A stretch of DNA of 64,000 nt, from assembly GCF_000004195.4 (NCBI RefSeq), contig NC_030679.2, forward strand, positions 19,373,212 through 19,437,211, read 5' to 3'. How positions within the stretch are numbered: the first letter of the stretch is position 1; the number at the start of each line of letters is the position of its first letter. The stretch is from Xenopus tropicalis. Its lineage: Eukaryota; Chordata; Amphibia; Anura; Pipidae. Below are positions 36,037-49,548 of the stretch, in pieces. Both the position numbers and the translations under genes were made by a program. The notes beneath the pieces are model-generated. The model did no database searches and was not told the origin of the DNA. It worked only from the letters and a program-made list of their open reading frames with translations.

Positions 36037-36796
36037 ATGGACGTGACAGTTGATACAGACCGTTGGTTGGCATTGTGGCGAGAGGTAAGCATACATCTCC
36101 TCTGATAGATTTTTTACCCTTATTTTAGTTTAAAAAAGATGGAAAATAGTTGGGTGACACCCCACAGAATAGCAGATGTTGTTTTTATAACTGATATAAG
36201 TGGTTTTGGAGAATTTTCCCCTAAAATGGGCTTTGGAGATGACTCTAATCTTAGCACTATTTGGGAGACACAGACGCCATATTTGGCAGCTATGCAGGAC
36301 TTTCAGCAAATATACACTTTTTTAGCTTGGGCCTGCGTAAAAATGTAGCATTTGGGGACCCCTTAGCCAAACCATGAAATACTTAATTTTTTTCCCAGAA
36401 CTGACAGGTTCTTTAGAGTTTTGCCCCTCTACCCCGGGTATCTGCCCTGCTCTATGTACCAACCTTAACATGTAACTGAATTTAGCTGGATAAATACCAA
36501 TACAGAATAAAGTGTATTAGTATATTGCACGCACCTCAAAATACCCCACCTGTGGTGGCAATAGGGAAAATGGTAGGGGCATTATAGAATAAAATATTAT
36601 TGAATTGACACTCCTTACAATTACCCAGAAATATACAGCACTATGGCCATGTTGGCCCTTGAGCACTTACTGGCCACATGTATGTATGTATAACTTTATT
36701 TATAAAGTGCCACAATGATACGCAGCGTTGTACAATCTTACAGAATACAAAATTACACACAGGGAGGACAAGTGATATAATAAATAAACACAATAA

Positions 36797-36832
<36 letters not shown>

Positions 36833-39800
36833 GCACAGGTAATAAGTGCCAAGTGGTATGAGACACAGTAGGAAGGAGGTCCCTGCCCCGTAGAGCTTAC
36901 AATCTAAGTCACATTCTTTGTGCTCTCAGCCCCCTAACTAATCTCATTTTGGGTTTATTTACCTCTCTACCCTGCTTTAAATTATTTCTATGGCAGTGGG
37001 CATTTATGAACACGTAGTGAATCTGCACCGGGGCAGTAATCCATGGCAGCCAATCAAATGCTTCCTTTCTTGGTTCTATCTGAAGCTGGAAATCTTGCCC
37101 ATTGATAAATAAGCCCAACTGTATTTTGCCCTTTCTGCCTCCAGCAGTTACTTATTACGGACACAGGGCCTGATTTACTATTACCTACAATTAGTTGGGG
37201 GTGGGAAATCTAAATCATCTTCATCTATTTATATAGAGTATAAGCACATTACACAGCACAATTTAAAAGAAACAGGAACTTACAATATTTAACAAATATG
37301 AGTTTACAAAGCAAATCAGTGGTTCTGGGTTTGCTATTTGGTTGCTAATGACAACTGCACTTTTGCATTCAGGCACCTAAATTGGTAAATGAGCCCTTGC
37401 GCCTATTTAGTCTCCTAGTTAATGCTTTATCTATGGTAAAATAAAAGGCATGCCTGAATTATCTTTCAGAGCAACATTGTAGTTGGTTTCTATTTTTAGT
37501 ACATTTTTATTATTTCCTTTTTTAAGTTGCCTACTTTTCAAGGTGAAACATAACATACCAACTGGTAGCAAACCAAGCCAATGGCTGGGCAAAATTGTTA
37601 GCATTGTTTAATGCTTATCTTTCTGTACAAACCATCTATTTATACTTCATTCTGACACACAAATGCCTTGTTGCCAGGGCCAAGGAGCTTTGCAACCAGA
37701 TGTTACATTTTTATTATTTACAAAGTTAAAAAGTTCAATTGATATGATGGATATGGTGCATTCCTGCTATAAAAAGTGTATTGTGTTACTGGCTACAACT
37801 TACAGATGGGAATCTAAAAATGTATGGGCCTTTTCATGAATTGCGGACAAGAATTATAATTGATTAACAAAAGTACAATGTGATGTGTGATCTGATACTT
37901 TATAGGAAATATCAAGTGCATTATCCCTGATATTACCTTTTATCCTTTTTATTCTCTTCCCTATACAGCTGTTGTGCCTTCAGAGCGATCGATTTGTGCG
38001 CTGGTGATTTACCTTTTATCTATTGGATTTTTCTGGCTATTCCCTGTTCAGATTTTTCATTTTTCATTCTTTTCTGAACGAGTGTAGGGAATAGCCAGCT
38101 TTTACTGAGGGAGACCCCCTTGGGGTACTCCGGCCTTGTGCCGGACCCTCCATTTCGCCCAGAAGCCAAAGTCATCTCAGGCTTCTGGTCCCAAGAGACA
38201 TCATCTGGGAAACTTCTTTTTAGAGGTAATCTTACAAATCCAGTTTATACACACATGATTTACTTAAGGGCAATGGCACACAAAGAGATTTGTTGCCCAT
38301 CAGAAATCTACACTACAGTGGTAACAAATCTCCTGAAAATGCATTTTACATGTGGCAATCGCAAAGTAAGTTAATGATTTTGAATAATATTTTTAGGAGA
38401 TTTGTCTTGTAGGGGACTAATCTTTTCATGTGCCATTGCCCTTACAGCACGTCTGCCCTAAGTACAATAGGGGTGCCATTTTGTTAGGTCACAGCGGCAT
38501 AACAATAGAGGAGATAGGGGATTTCTAGGTGAGGGGGCAGGGGGACAGGCTGGGCCCCTCTGAAGATTTTTTTTGTGGGGGGGGCCTAATGCAGTAGTTA
38601 TGCCACTGTTAGGTCACTTATTGCTTTCCTGGGCCTGCACTCCTCTTCTTCAATAAGTTACCTGGCCCAGGGGAGCTTATTGCAGGCAGCCCATGTCTTT
38701 AACGTACTTCCTTTTGCTGAATAATATATAAACTGCAGCCTATAAGCACTGTAGCATTCCTGTCATAGTCTTGAATCTTTCCCTATTGCTATTCCTGATA
38801 TAATGCTCATTTGTACCTCTTGTTTGCCTTTAGGTTGCTGTAGTGCAAGGAAAATGCCATTCCTTCAGGTAATTTCTTTTCTAATTCCAAAATAAGGGAA
38901 ATTGTAAAAAAAAATACTCTCGCTTTTACACAAGTTTAATTGAAAATATAGCCTGAAGAAACATATAGTCTGAAGAAACAACAGGCATCTAAAGCAAGCG
39001 GTATGGCAGTACTCACTAATATTAGGGGAGGTGACAGGAGGAGAGGGGCTAGTGACAAATACAATGCCCCATGTACCATAGCCCTTATGCCTGGCATGCT
39101 GTAGAAGTTCACATATGCACATGCCCCTGAGGAAGTCACTTGATGACAAAACGCGTTGGGCCTTATTGATTGATACGCTTATTGTACTGCAACAAAAACA
39201 AAAGTGCAAATTTTATGTATTAAACTATTTACTTTTGATATTACACTATGGGAGTGCGCCTCTCTGTTTTCATGTGTATATGCTGTAGAAGTTGCCAACC
39301 CTTTTCTGTCACTATTTTTCTCAAAGCCAGACTAACTGTGAGCAGCATTTATATCCATTTAGCTTTGTGTCTCTAATACTATTTTCTTCCACTTACAGTT
39401 GCTGTGCTATGCCCTGGAGGACTTCAGGGAAGAAAATAACAATTTTGACCACCTGCTTTCCTGTTATGGTAAAATTCTACATTAATAATCATTTCCTTAA
39501 TCATTAATTCTTTAATTTCTGCTTGTCAAGTGAATATGAGGTTATAGCACTCTGTATTAGGGATGCACTGAATCCAGGATTCGGTGCAGGATTTGCCCAA
39601 GATTCAGCCTTTTCCAGCAGGATTCAGATTCAGTCGAATCCATGGTCTTGACCAAATCCAGATCCTTAAAATAATGTGACTTTTTGTCACATAAACACGT
39701 AAGCTGAGAACTGTTCACCATGCATGCAGTGCGTGGGTCTTTCGGATTCACTGTACTGAATCCAAATCCAAGGATTCAGATTCAGTACAGTATTCATCCG

Positions 39801-42800
39801 AATCTTTTACCTCCAGTGTTCTAGACTTTCTTTTCTGTAAGCTCCAGTGTCTCCCCATGAAATGGGAGGAAGTCTACAAAACACGATACTTTAGCCCAAA
39901 ATGTAAGAGATGTCAAAATGCCAACATTGGCCAAGGTTGCACTTAGTTTATTATACATGAATTCCATTCCCTCCTTAAGCTCAGTGTTTAATAAAAATGT
40001 ACTTTTCTCTGCAGAACATCGCTACAGGAAGCAATTTGGAAAGCTGAAAGACTTGTAAGTAAAACAAAAACTCTCATTACATTTTAGTAATTGATTGCCA
40101 TTGCCCCAGGGGTAAGTACAAGGGTGGAAAATGCCATTCCTTAGGGCCCATGCCCTTTTTGATTGTTCTGTGTAGGCTGTGCTCTATAAAAGTGGTCCCC
40201 AACCTTTTTTGCACCACGGACCAGTTTCAAGCAAGGCAATTTTTCCAAGGACCGGGGTTGTGGTTGGTGCAGCCAATGCATAGTATATAATTGAATTATT
40301 ACATATATGATGTAAATGTAATTATTATTGCACTTTATTTTTTTATTATTATTATATTATAAAATATAATACAGCTCATCATAATGCAAAGTCAGTGGGG
40401 GACCTGAGCTTGTTTCCCTGCAACTAGATGTGCCTGGCACCCTTGCTTTTCTTACTCCCACCTAAGGGTTGACATCCTCTGATACTTAGTATGGAACTTT
40501 AAGTACTTTGGCCCTTGTCGCAATCAGTAGAAAGCTTCCAGGGCTTCACATTGCTGTTGTCATGGCTGTGTAACACATTGGAGAATTGAGATATCAGGTA
40601 TTTAGGACCAGAGGTGGCCCAATTCAGCACAGCCCACGGCCCGGCACTGGTCCCTGGCCCGGGGGTTGGGGACCCCTGCTCTATACCTTGTGTCAGATTA
40701 AGAATTTGCCATAAGATGCAAAACATAGCTCTGACAAGCTGCAACTTGTGGCCCCTGGAGTGCGCTACTTTGTGTATCTGAATAAAGTAAAAGCTGGGAG
40801 TGTTCCAGGGGACACAAATTCAGCCAGTGTTACATTCAGAGAAAGGGGAAGTTTTTTGATCATACATGGCAAATGAGCCCCCTTGTGTTTCTACTTCTAT
40901 AATAGATGGGCTCCACCCAAGTGCCCTATTCATAAATGTTAAATATAAGCTAATAAGTCCATTTTTCCTAATTTCGTCTTTATTGGCTATTTCCTTTTAT
41001 TAATGCTCAATGGGAATTTTTTTTCAGAGAACATTTTCTCGTGTGGTATGATGACGAGAATAGTCTTGGCGGAGGGAACAACGTCGCCAACTATCTCACG
41101 ATGATCCAACATCTGGTAAGATAGAAATCCAAAATATATGTATAGATAAATAGGGAATAAATGATATTTATTATTTGTCCCAGTATTTTATATGGCTGAA
41201 TATTTGCTCCACATGATGATATGGCACAAGGCCCAGGTAATATCATTGGATGCTGCTTTGATAGCTATTAATTGGACTGAATTCTAGATTCCTTTTTCAC
41301 ATTGCTACTTTCTTTTATGTTACAGGAAGATCTGGAAAGTCTTGCAGTGACATATCGGGTCCTGTATACTATGGATTCTTGGCCAATTGTAAGTGCCCAT
41401 ATTATTAATAATGTAGGAGAAGTTATTATGTCTTGCTCCCCTGGGGGGATTCTAAAGTCACCCACCTAAGTAAAATTTCCACAAGCAACAAAACTCCTTA
41501 GCACCTGTTACAATGCATTATGGGGTTATGCACAGAGGCTGCAGAGAGTTTTGTTACAAGGGGCCACATAGGTACAAAGCAGTGCTTAACATTGACTCTC
41601 TGCTTCCACAGATGACACCAGAAGGACAAGTGCTGAAGGACCGATACAGGGACCTTGTCGAATTCCATCAAGTAAGTTGATGCAGTCCTTGAGTATTTAT
41701 TGAAAAATGACTCGATAAAATGAGCGCTACTTATAGCATGCATTAAAAATGTTATCACCTCTTTTTTTTGCGACTTAACCCTTGATTCACTAAAAAGGAC
41801 ACTTGAAAAAATCCGACTGCAAACTCCATGTTGTGTTGCCAAAAGCTCATGAACCGCAATGTTTTTTAAGTTCCGCCTACCCCAAGTAGGTGTTAATATT
41901 TGCACAGATTAAAGGAAAATTTTGCGCGTTTAACGCTTAAAATATGTTTGTGAATCGTGCGTTAGTACTATTTCTATTCTTAGAAATTACGATTTGTGAT
42001 GATGTTTTTTTTTGCGCATGCGATATGCGGATTAACGCATGCGAAATGACTTTGACGAATCAGTACTTATATATCGCATGCTTTTTAATGCAAAAAGCAT
42101 GCGATAAGCATTATTGTCCTTCAGTGAATCGGCCCCTTAGTGTTTTTCAGACTATAGGTAACATAAATCTCTGAACTGTGGGTTTGTGCCAATATTAATG
42201 TCATTAATAGAATCTGCCACCACAGCATCACCCGGCAGGGATTTCCACACCCATACTGCCCTCACCGTATAAAGGAACTATTGGCACCATCTATACAGGC
42301 ATAATCATAACTGTCTTCTTTCTCTTCCCTTTGCTCCTATCCTTGTGCCTCCCCCGCGCTCACAGGCTATAACATCAAAGCTTGAGGTACTCAAGATGAA
42401 GATTGTGGAGAAGGAAGAGGAGCTGAAGGAAGAGGAGCTGAAGGAAGAGGAGCTGAAGGAAGAGGAGCTGGAGGAAGTTGCTGGGTATGTATTTTACAAA
42501 TTATGTTTCATCATTACAGTTACTGACACACAAGAGCAATGTATTAAATAAAATACATTTGATGTCTTGAAGGGACAGTATACGCCTATAAAACACCTTG
42601 AGTTTTGTTGAATTACAGTCTGTTGTTTTAATTTAAAAGAAATCCATATTTTCCCATTTATTGCTTACTCCACCAGCTTCCTTTATAAAGAGGGCAATTC
42701 GTTCAGAGCTACCTATGCAGCTAAAACCCCTACCATACCTAAACCCCTACCTTATCTAAGAAACAGCTTTTGAGCAGATCATTATCCAGGGCTTCTCTGT

Positions 42801-44069
42801 GGACTCTGTGTAATTCTTTTTATCATCTCCTTTGAAGTTCTTTGGGATCAGGAGGTGACAGGAAGTGCTAAAGGAAAACTGGCTTCATAATCTTGTTTAG
42901 TGCTAGAAATAACAGAAACCATAGAGATTTCATACTTAAGGGCTCTGGCACACGGGAAGATTAGTCGCCCGCGACAAATCTCCCTTGTCACGGGCGACTA
43001 ATCTCCCCGAGTTGCCATGACCCGCCATCCCACCGGCGAACATGTAAGTCGCCGGCAGGATGGCACGCGCGGCAGCGCGATTTCCCGAAATCGCCGAAAA
43101 AGACTCGCGAGTCAATTTTTGCAATATGTCTTTTCCAAATGTTGAAAGTCCCTCTTTCTTGAGGTGAAGCCTATCCCTACAGCTGTGCACATAACCTACT
43201 CTGCCCATATTTGTTGTAGTAGGGGCAGGTTAATACTTAGGTAAAGGTGATAAGGGTATCTTATTCCTCCAATCATCATAATTGTAGTGTCAATGCTCAA
43301 CACTGATTCATTTTTTTATTTTTTTTCTCTTCAGGACCAGTGAACATCAAGGAGAGCCTCCTGTCATAGAGGAGAAAGTAGAAGAGCCTCCTACTGCAGA
43401 AGAGGGAGTGGAAGAGCCTCCCACATCAATGGAGGAAGAAGTGCCACCTGAAGGGGAGGTGGAAGAGCCTCCCCCTTTAAGGGTGGAAGAGGCAGCGCCA
43501 TCTACAGAAGGGGGGGAAGTGGCAGAGCCTCCCCCTTCAAGGGAGAAAGAGGAAACACCATCTGCTGAAGGGGAGGTAGTGGAAGAACATCCGGCTTCAA
43601 GGGTGGAAGAGGCAGCGCCATCTACTGAAGGGGAGGAAGTGGCAGAGCCTCCCCCTTCAAGGGAGAAAGAAACACCACCAGCTGAGGAACATCAGACCCT
43701 TAGAAGGCGGGTTAGAAAGGCGCTCCAGAGAGTTTGGGTAATATATGTATTTACTTGCAATATCTTTTCATTTGGCAATGCATCATGTTGGTCAGTGCAG
43801 TTCCACTTCACTTCCTGCGGTCCAGTTGTTTAGACTGTAAAAAAAAGTGGAGCAGCCATAGCAAGTATACCTTTGAAAATGAGTTTTCCCACTGACAACT
43901 AGACTGGTGATCAATATAATACTTAAAGGTGCCATTCTATGTAACTAATATGTAAACATAGATTAAACCTTTATATCCTAAAAAGCAAGCATTTATGTGT
44001 AATTTATTGTTTGTTCAACGTTTTATTTCTTCTTCTTTTCAGAAGTCCACCAGAAGATTCGTGAGGGAG
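36037..44069 (+). CDS. Gene X copy B, tandem duplicate of the unknown multi-exon gene
   Basis: This is the second copy of the gene at 1171-9140 with the same exon plan: 36037-36084, 37969-38003, 38844-38868, 39399-39468, 40015-40054, 41028-41115, 41326-41388, 41612-41671, 42366-42484, 43335-43737 and 44043-44069. All splice sites and the reading frame are kept. The Glu/Pro exon 10 appears identical in protein to copy A. Exon 9 is 15 nt longer because one extra five-residue EELKE-type unit is present, and its first codon is Ala instead of Thr. Exon 5 has a silent Lys codon change. The intron before exon 6 holds about 90 bp (near 40,892-40,980) that copy A lacks. Nothing seen so far disables the gene, so both copies could make protein. 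The family is unknown to me and the 3' terminal exon is unresolved. Confidence 0.72.
40190..40678 (+). mobile_element. hAT-like non-autonomous element, copy B
   Basis: This is the duplicated counterpart of 5,350-5,838. Confidence 0.72.
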
Positions 44070-47069
44070 GTATGTTGTCACCGGAGGTATGTTGTCACCG
44101 CTGCTCCCTGATTGCCTCCCATTCTTTCACTCAAGTACCTGCCCACCTCTCGACTCAAGTGCCCACCTACCCACCTCTTCCACACAAGTGCCTACATAGC
44201 CACACAAAGCCCACCCATCCACCACTTCTACACAAACAACCACCATACAATCCAAAACTCTTCCATACAATCGCCTACACAAGCACCTGACAGCCCACCC
44301 AGCAATACACAAGCACCTGTCCACCCACCCCTCTACAAATATACACTCACCCACTTTAGCCCTCTACACATAGAACATATAAAGCCATGATCCAGGGTGT
44401 AAAACCGACTGCCGTTTCTAGGAGTCAGAAAGGAATTTTTACCTTCAGTGCAGATTGGCAAAGCGCACTGTAGAGTTTTTTGCCTTTCTTTGGATCATCA
44501 TGGCTCCCATGCAGCAAGCTGTGGCCCCCAGGATTACTTTTGCTCTGTGCAGGCCTAGCCATAAGGAATCATCACACCCCTAGGGCAGAGCTAGAGCCAA
44601 TTCTCGCACAAGGAAGGGTAGGGAGAGGGAGATGGTTGGTTAATCCCTGCCCTACTATTGAGCCTACAAAGTGTTTTGGGAGCCACAGGTCGTTTCAGGG
44701 AAAGCCTAACCACCTTTTGGCTTATTAATAAATCCTGTTACCCCAACAGATTTCTCATAAATATGTCTCTGTGTTTTTCTTGAATCCCATGGTGAATAAT
44801 GAGGGGAAGGATTTTATTAAGGTAAACAACCAGTTGTGTGATGGGTTAATTAATACCTCTGGTGGCTGCTCAAAATTGGCAAGGGCAGTGTGGGTTAAAA
44901 CTGAGTGGTATTCCTGGTAAAGAGGTTTAGTTGAAGAACGAAATGGGTTAATATTTCTGCAGGGGGTTGTTAGAGTGGAACTTGATTGGCTAATATGTAC
45001 ATGATGAGACTGAAAGATACAGGGAGGATATCCCACATACCATATTGTTTTACTTAACATCAATTATTTGAGGATATTGCTTTACTCCATGACCACAACC
45101 CCTGAAAATTGTACACCGTGAATGCTAATGTAACCATTAATGCCTTTATATGGGCTCTGGATGACAATGACCCTAGTATGTTGGATAAATGTACAATGTG
45201 ATATGGACCTTAGATTAGAAGCTGCACTGGAGCAGGGACTGATGTGAATAATTACCAATCTGTATATAAAGGCTAACAATAACAACAATAATATATAGTC
45301 ATTGAATTCCTTGGTGACTTCTGATATCCTACAAAATCACAAGAGCCATCAACCTGCAAAGTATATCTTATAAACTGTGCTTAGTGACGTGGTCAGTTAT
45401 AAACAGTGGTTAGTGATGTAGCTTGTGTTTCATGATATTAGATGCCATTATGTGCATTTGACTTGAATGGCCCCCCGTGCCACCCACATTCATGGGCTCC
45501 ATGCCCATCTGCCCTCATAAGTCCTCAATGTATTTACTGGGGGGTGGGTAGATGTTCAAAGGCTGCTAGCGGGCCCCTCTCTGAATTCACCACTGATAAG
45601 AAATCCCCTCAGGTTTTCATGATCCCCATGTAGAAGGGAATTTGTGCCTAACAATCTCACACGTGTGTGTGCCTGTGCATGTGTGTGTGTGCTTGTGACT
45701 GTGTGTGCCTGTGTTTTTGTGTCTGTGTGTTTTTGTGTCTGTGTGTGCCTGTGTTTTTGTGTCTGTGTGTGCCTGTGTTTTTGTGCCTGTGTGTGCCTGT
45801 TCATGTGCGTGTGTGTTCTTGTGTCTGTGTGTGCATGTGTGAGGCCAACTGTGTATTAAACCTTACATGACAAAAGTAACCTCTGCTTTGCCTGAAAAAG
45901 AAACTTCAGATTTGTAGCTGTTTCCGTCAATGCTGTTTCTGATTGCAACCCCCTGCTGTGAGGCCAGGGCATCTATCAGGGCAAGTTATTGCTGGGGCTC
46001 TGACAGCCCATACTGATTTCTGTTTGCTGTGGCACAGGTGGCCCAGGGGTTATACTAAGGCTCATGCCACACAGGGATGAATCTTGGCCTGCACAAAAAC
46101 AAATCAGTCACTTGCCTGTGCCTGGAACCTCTGTGTCAGACCACGTGCTGACACATTTAGAGATCTAAATCGCTCCCCCCCTCCAAAAAAAAAAATTGCA
46201 ATTTCATATTATAAAATATTTTATTGTATGGACACAAATACAACTCATTCTGAACGCTTCATGTCTCCCGAACGTGCCAATACCTGATAAAGTAAAACCC
46301 CTAATTTTAAGTTTTTCAGGGGACCAGAAAAAAATGGTGCGAAATCCGGGAAAATGTAAAATCAGAGGAGGTTGTTATGTGTTATATATTAGTGGGACCA
46401 CAAAACAATGGTGCAAAATGCAGGAAAACTTACAATCAGGGGATGTAAAATTGAGGTTTCATTGTATGTATAGTTTTATGGAGATTTCTGACTTCTATAG
46501 ATCAAAAACTCCCAGCAGTAAATTACCAAATTTTCAAAGCATTACAGCAGAATACGGCATACTTTACATTTCAAAGCCAAAAATCCTGGAACATTAGGTT
46601 TACCCCTGGAAACAATATATTTTTGAAAAGTACAAATTCTGCCGAATCCGAAATGGTAACTATGTCTTCCAACTCCTAAGTACCAAACAGCACTGCTTTC
46701 CTGAATTTAGCAGTTTCCATAAAAAATTATGACAATTCTAAAAAAATCACCTCAAAGATTTCAATTTTAAGCATCTTATCTCCCACATAACATTGGGTAC
46801 CAAGAAAAAACACCCTAAATATGAAAGCCAAGGGTCCGCTGAACAGTATGATGCCCAGTGTGCATAGGATCACCAAAGTATCTGGTATTTAGAGAACCCA
46901 AAATGAAGTTGTGCATTCAAATTTTATGGCAAATATTGGGAAAGTGAGGAAAGTGGCAAATAAGTAAGTCGAAAACCTCATATTTTTTAGAAAATACACA
47001 TTCTGCCGAATGTAAAATAGGTAAATATATCTTTGTATGGCAAAGCCACAAACAGCAAAGCTAGGCTAA

Positions 47070-47571
47070 GGGGCTGATTTACTTACCCACGAACGGGTCG
47101 AATGGAGTCCGATTGCGTTTTTTTTTGTAATGATCGGTACTTTGCGATTTTTTCGTATGTTTTGCGATTTTTTCGGATTCTTTACGAATTTTTCGGATCC
47201 AATACGATTTTTGCGTAAAAACGCGAGTTTTCCTATCCATTACAAAAGTTGCGTAAAAAGTTGCGCATTTTGCGTAGCGTTAAAACTTACGCGAAAAGTT
47301 GCGCATTTTTCGTAGCGTTAAGTTTTAACGCTACGAAAAATGCGCAACTTTTCGCGTAAGTTTTAACGCTACGCAAAATGCGCAACTTTTTACGCAACTT
47401 TCGTAATGGATACGAAAAACTCGCGTTTTTACGCAAAAATCGTATTGGATCCGAAAAATTCGTACAGAATCCGAAAAAATCGCAAAACATACGAAAAAGT
47501 CGCAAAATATTCGTTTTCAAGTCGGAACTTTTCCAATTCGGGTCGGATTCGTGGGTTAGTAAATCAGCCCC
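47070..47571 (+). mobile_element. Foldback MITE (PIF/Harbinger-like TAA target), copy B only
   Basis: The 502-bp element is close to a full palindrome: ends GGGGCTGATTTACT / AGTAAATCAGCCCC, centre near 47,320-47,325. It is flanked by TAA at 47,067-47,069 and 47,572-47,574. Copy A has the single TAA empty site at about 12,112. It carries no coding capacity. Assignment to PIF/Harbinger rests on the three-base TWA-type target only. Confidence 0.88.
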
Positions 47572-48537
47572 TAAATGTAAAGGTTTTTAGGTAATTTCTG
47601 AAAATTGTCTCAAAGCTTGCTCAAAGTACAGTATGCACCACATTTTGTAATGTTCCAGCATAAAACATCCTAAATATGAACCTACAAACCTACTGAACAA
47701 TTTTATGCCCAATATGCATAGATATAATAAACTATGTGATGTACAGAGGCACCCAAATCGATATATAGCAGACAAAATATCCATGTAACAAAGAACAATG
47801 TGGAATGCAATAAATTCACTAAAATCCCATAAAACCCTCTAAAATCAATGCTTTTTTTTCACCTAGTGTAATCAGAAGTTAGAATGACAGGTTGAATATT
47901 TTAGCTTGGCTAAATATGTATTACAGACAAAAACAAGCAAACAACACCTGTGAAGTACTGAAAATGCAATAAAATGGCTAAAACTGCACCAAAAATATAA
48001 TTATAATAACAGAAATAACATAGAAACGGTATTGCATGGTGTAGTCAGCGAATACGCTATTCACAATGGTAATAAAACAAACACAAAAAAAAGATGCGCT
48101 AAAAAAAGACACAAAATTATGTATGTGTATTATGTACATGTATGTGTTGGCAAATTGCGTGTTATGTGTGTGTGAGTGATGTAAATGTGAGTGTGTATTA
48201 GTGCAACAAGAGGTTTTGTGTGTGTAATTGACACAAACCTGCGGTGTAATGGCTTGAAAATCCATCTGTAGGAGGAGGAAGGCTTGTAGAAGATCCACAC
48301 AGCTCTGCTCACATCCGGGTCAAGGGTGGCACTGAGGGGGGGGGTCCAGGAATTAGGAAATGTTGCAGAATGTAGAATTATTCTATGTTCTGTCTCAATT
48401 AAAGGGTTAATGCGTGTTCATATTTAAAGGAGAACTAAAGCTGTAACAGTTATGATCTAGGCTTTAAAAGTTGTTCATAGCAGTTCCCTGTCTTGAGAGT
48501 TTGTGATGCCATCCTTTGCGTGTCAGTGGCTCTGCAC

Positions 48538-49548
48538 ATTATTATTATTAACATTTATTCATTAAGCGCCAACATATCCCGCAGTGCTGTACAATAAGTG
48601 GGTTTCATACATTGGACATACAGAGTAACATATAAAGCAATCAATAACTGATACAAGAGGTGAAGAAAGCCCTGCCCAAAAGAGCTTACAATCTACAAGG
48701 AGAAAGGGTTGAGACACAAGGTGTTGGAGCGGGCAAGACCAGAGTTGTGAGAGGTGTGGCACAGGGTATTGCTTTTAGCAGCACACTGAGGTCATGTTAA
48801 ACTAAATTAGGGTAAGCTTCTCTAAATAAATGTGTTTTTAGAGATCTTTTGAAGGCAGAGAGATTGGGAGAAAGTCTGACAGATTGTGGGAGTGAGTTCC
48901 AGAGAAGGGGGGCAAAGTCTCGAATGCGAGCGTGTGAGGAGGGAATGAGAGAGGAATTGAGGAGCAGGTCAGTAGAGGAGCGTAACAAGCGGGTTGGATG
49001 GTACCTAGAGATGAGTTCAGAGATGTAGGGTGGGGCAGAGTTATGAACTGCTTTGAATGTGAGAGTCATTAGTTTGAATTTTATCCTGGATGGTAGGGGA
49101 AGCCAGTGCAGGGATTGGCAGAGGGGCACGGCAGGGGAGGAGCGGTTGGAGAGGTGTATGAGCCTGGCAGCAGTATTCATTATGGACTGGAGAGGGGACA
49201 GTCTTTGGAGGGAAAGGCCAATTAACAGGGAGTTACAGTAGTCCAGGCGAGATATTATAAGAGAGTGAATAAGAATTTTGGCAGCATCTTGGGTGATAAA
49301 TGATCGTATTTTGGAAATATTTCTTAGGTGAAAGTGACATGATTTGAGGAAAGTGACTGGATATGAGGAGTGAAGGACAGGGCAGAATCAAGGATAACCC
49401 CAAGGCCTGGGAAGATGGGGTGATGGTAGAATTGTTAACCGTTATAGATACCTCAGGAACAATGTGGGCGTTGAATGGGGGAAAGAGAACCAGTTCAGTC
49501 TTAGAGAGGTTTAATTTAAGGTAACGTTGGGACATCCAAGTGGAGATA
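48538..49548 (-). mobile_element. L2-type LINE 3' fragment, copy B
   Basis: This is the same insertion as at 13,105-14,108, carried by the duplication. The RT blocks and 3' tail are the same, with scattered substitutions. It is inactive. Confidence 0.82.
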
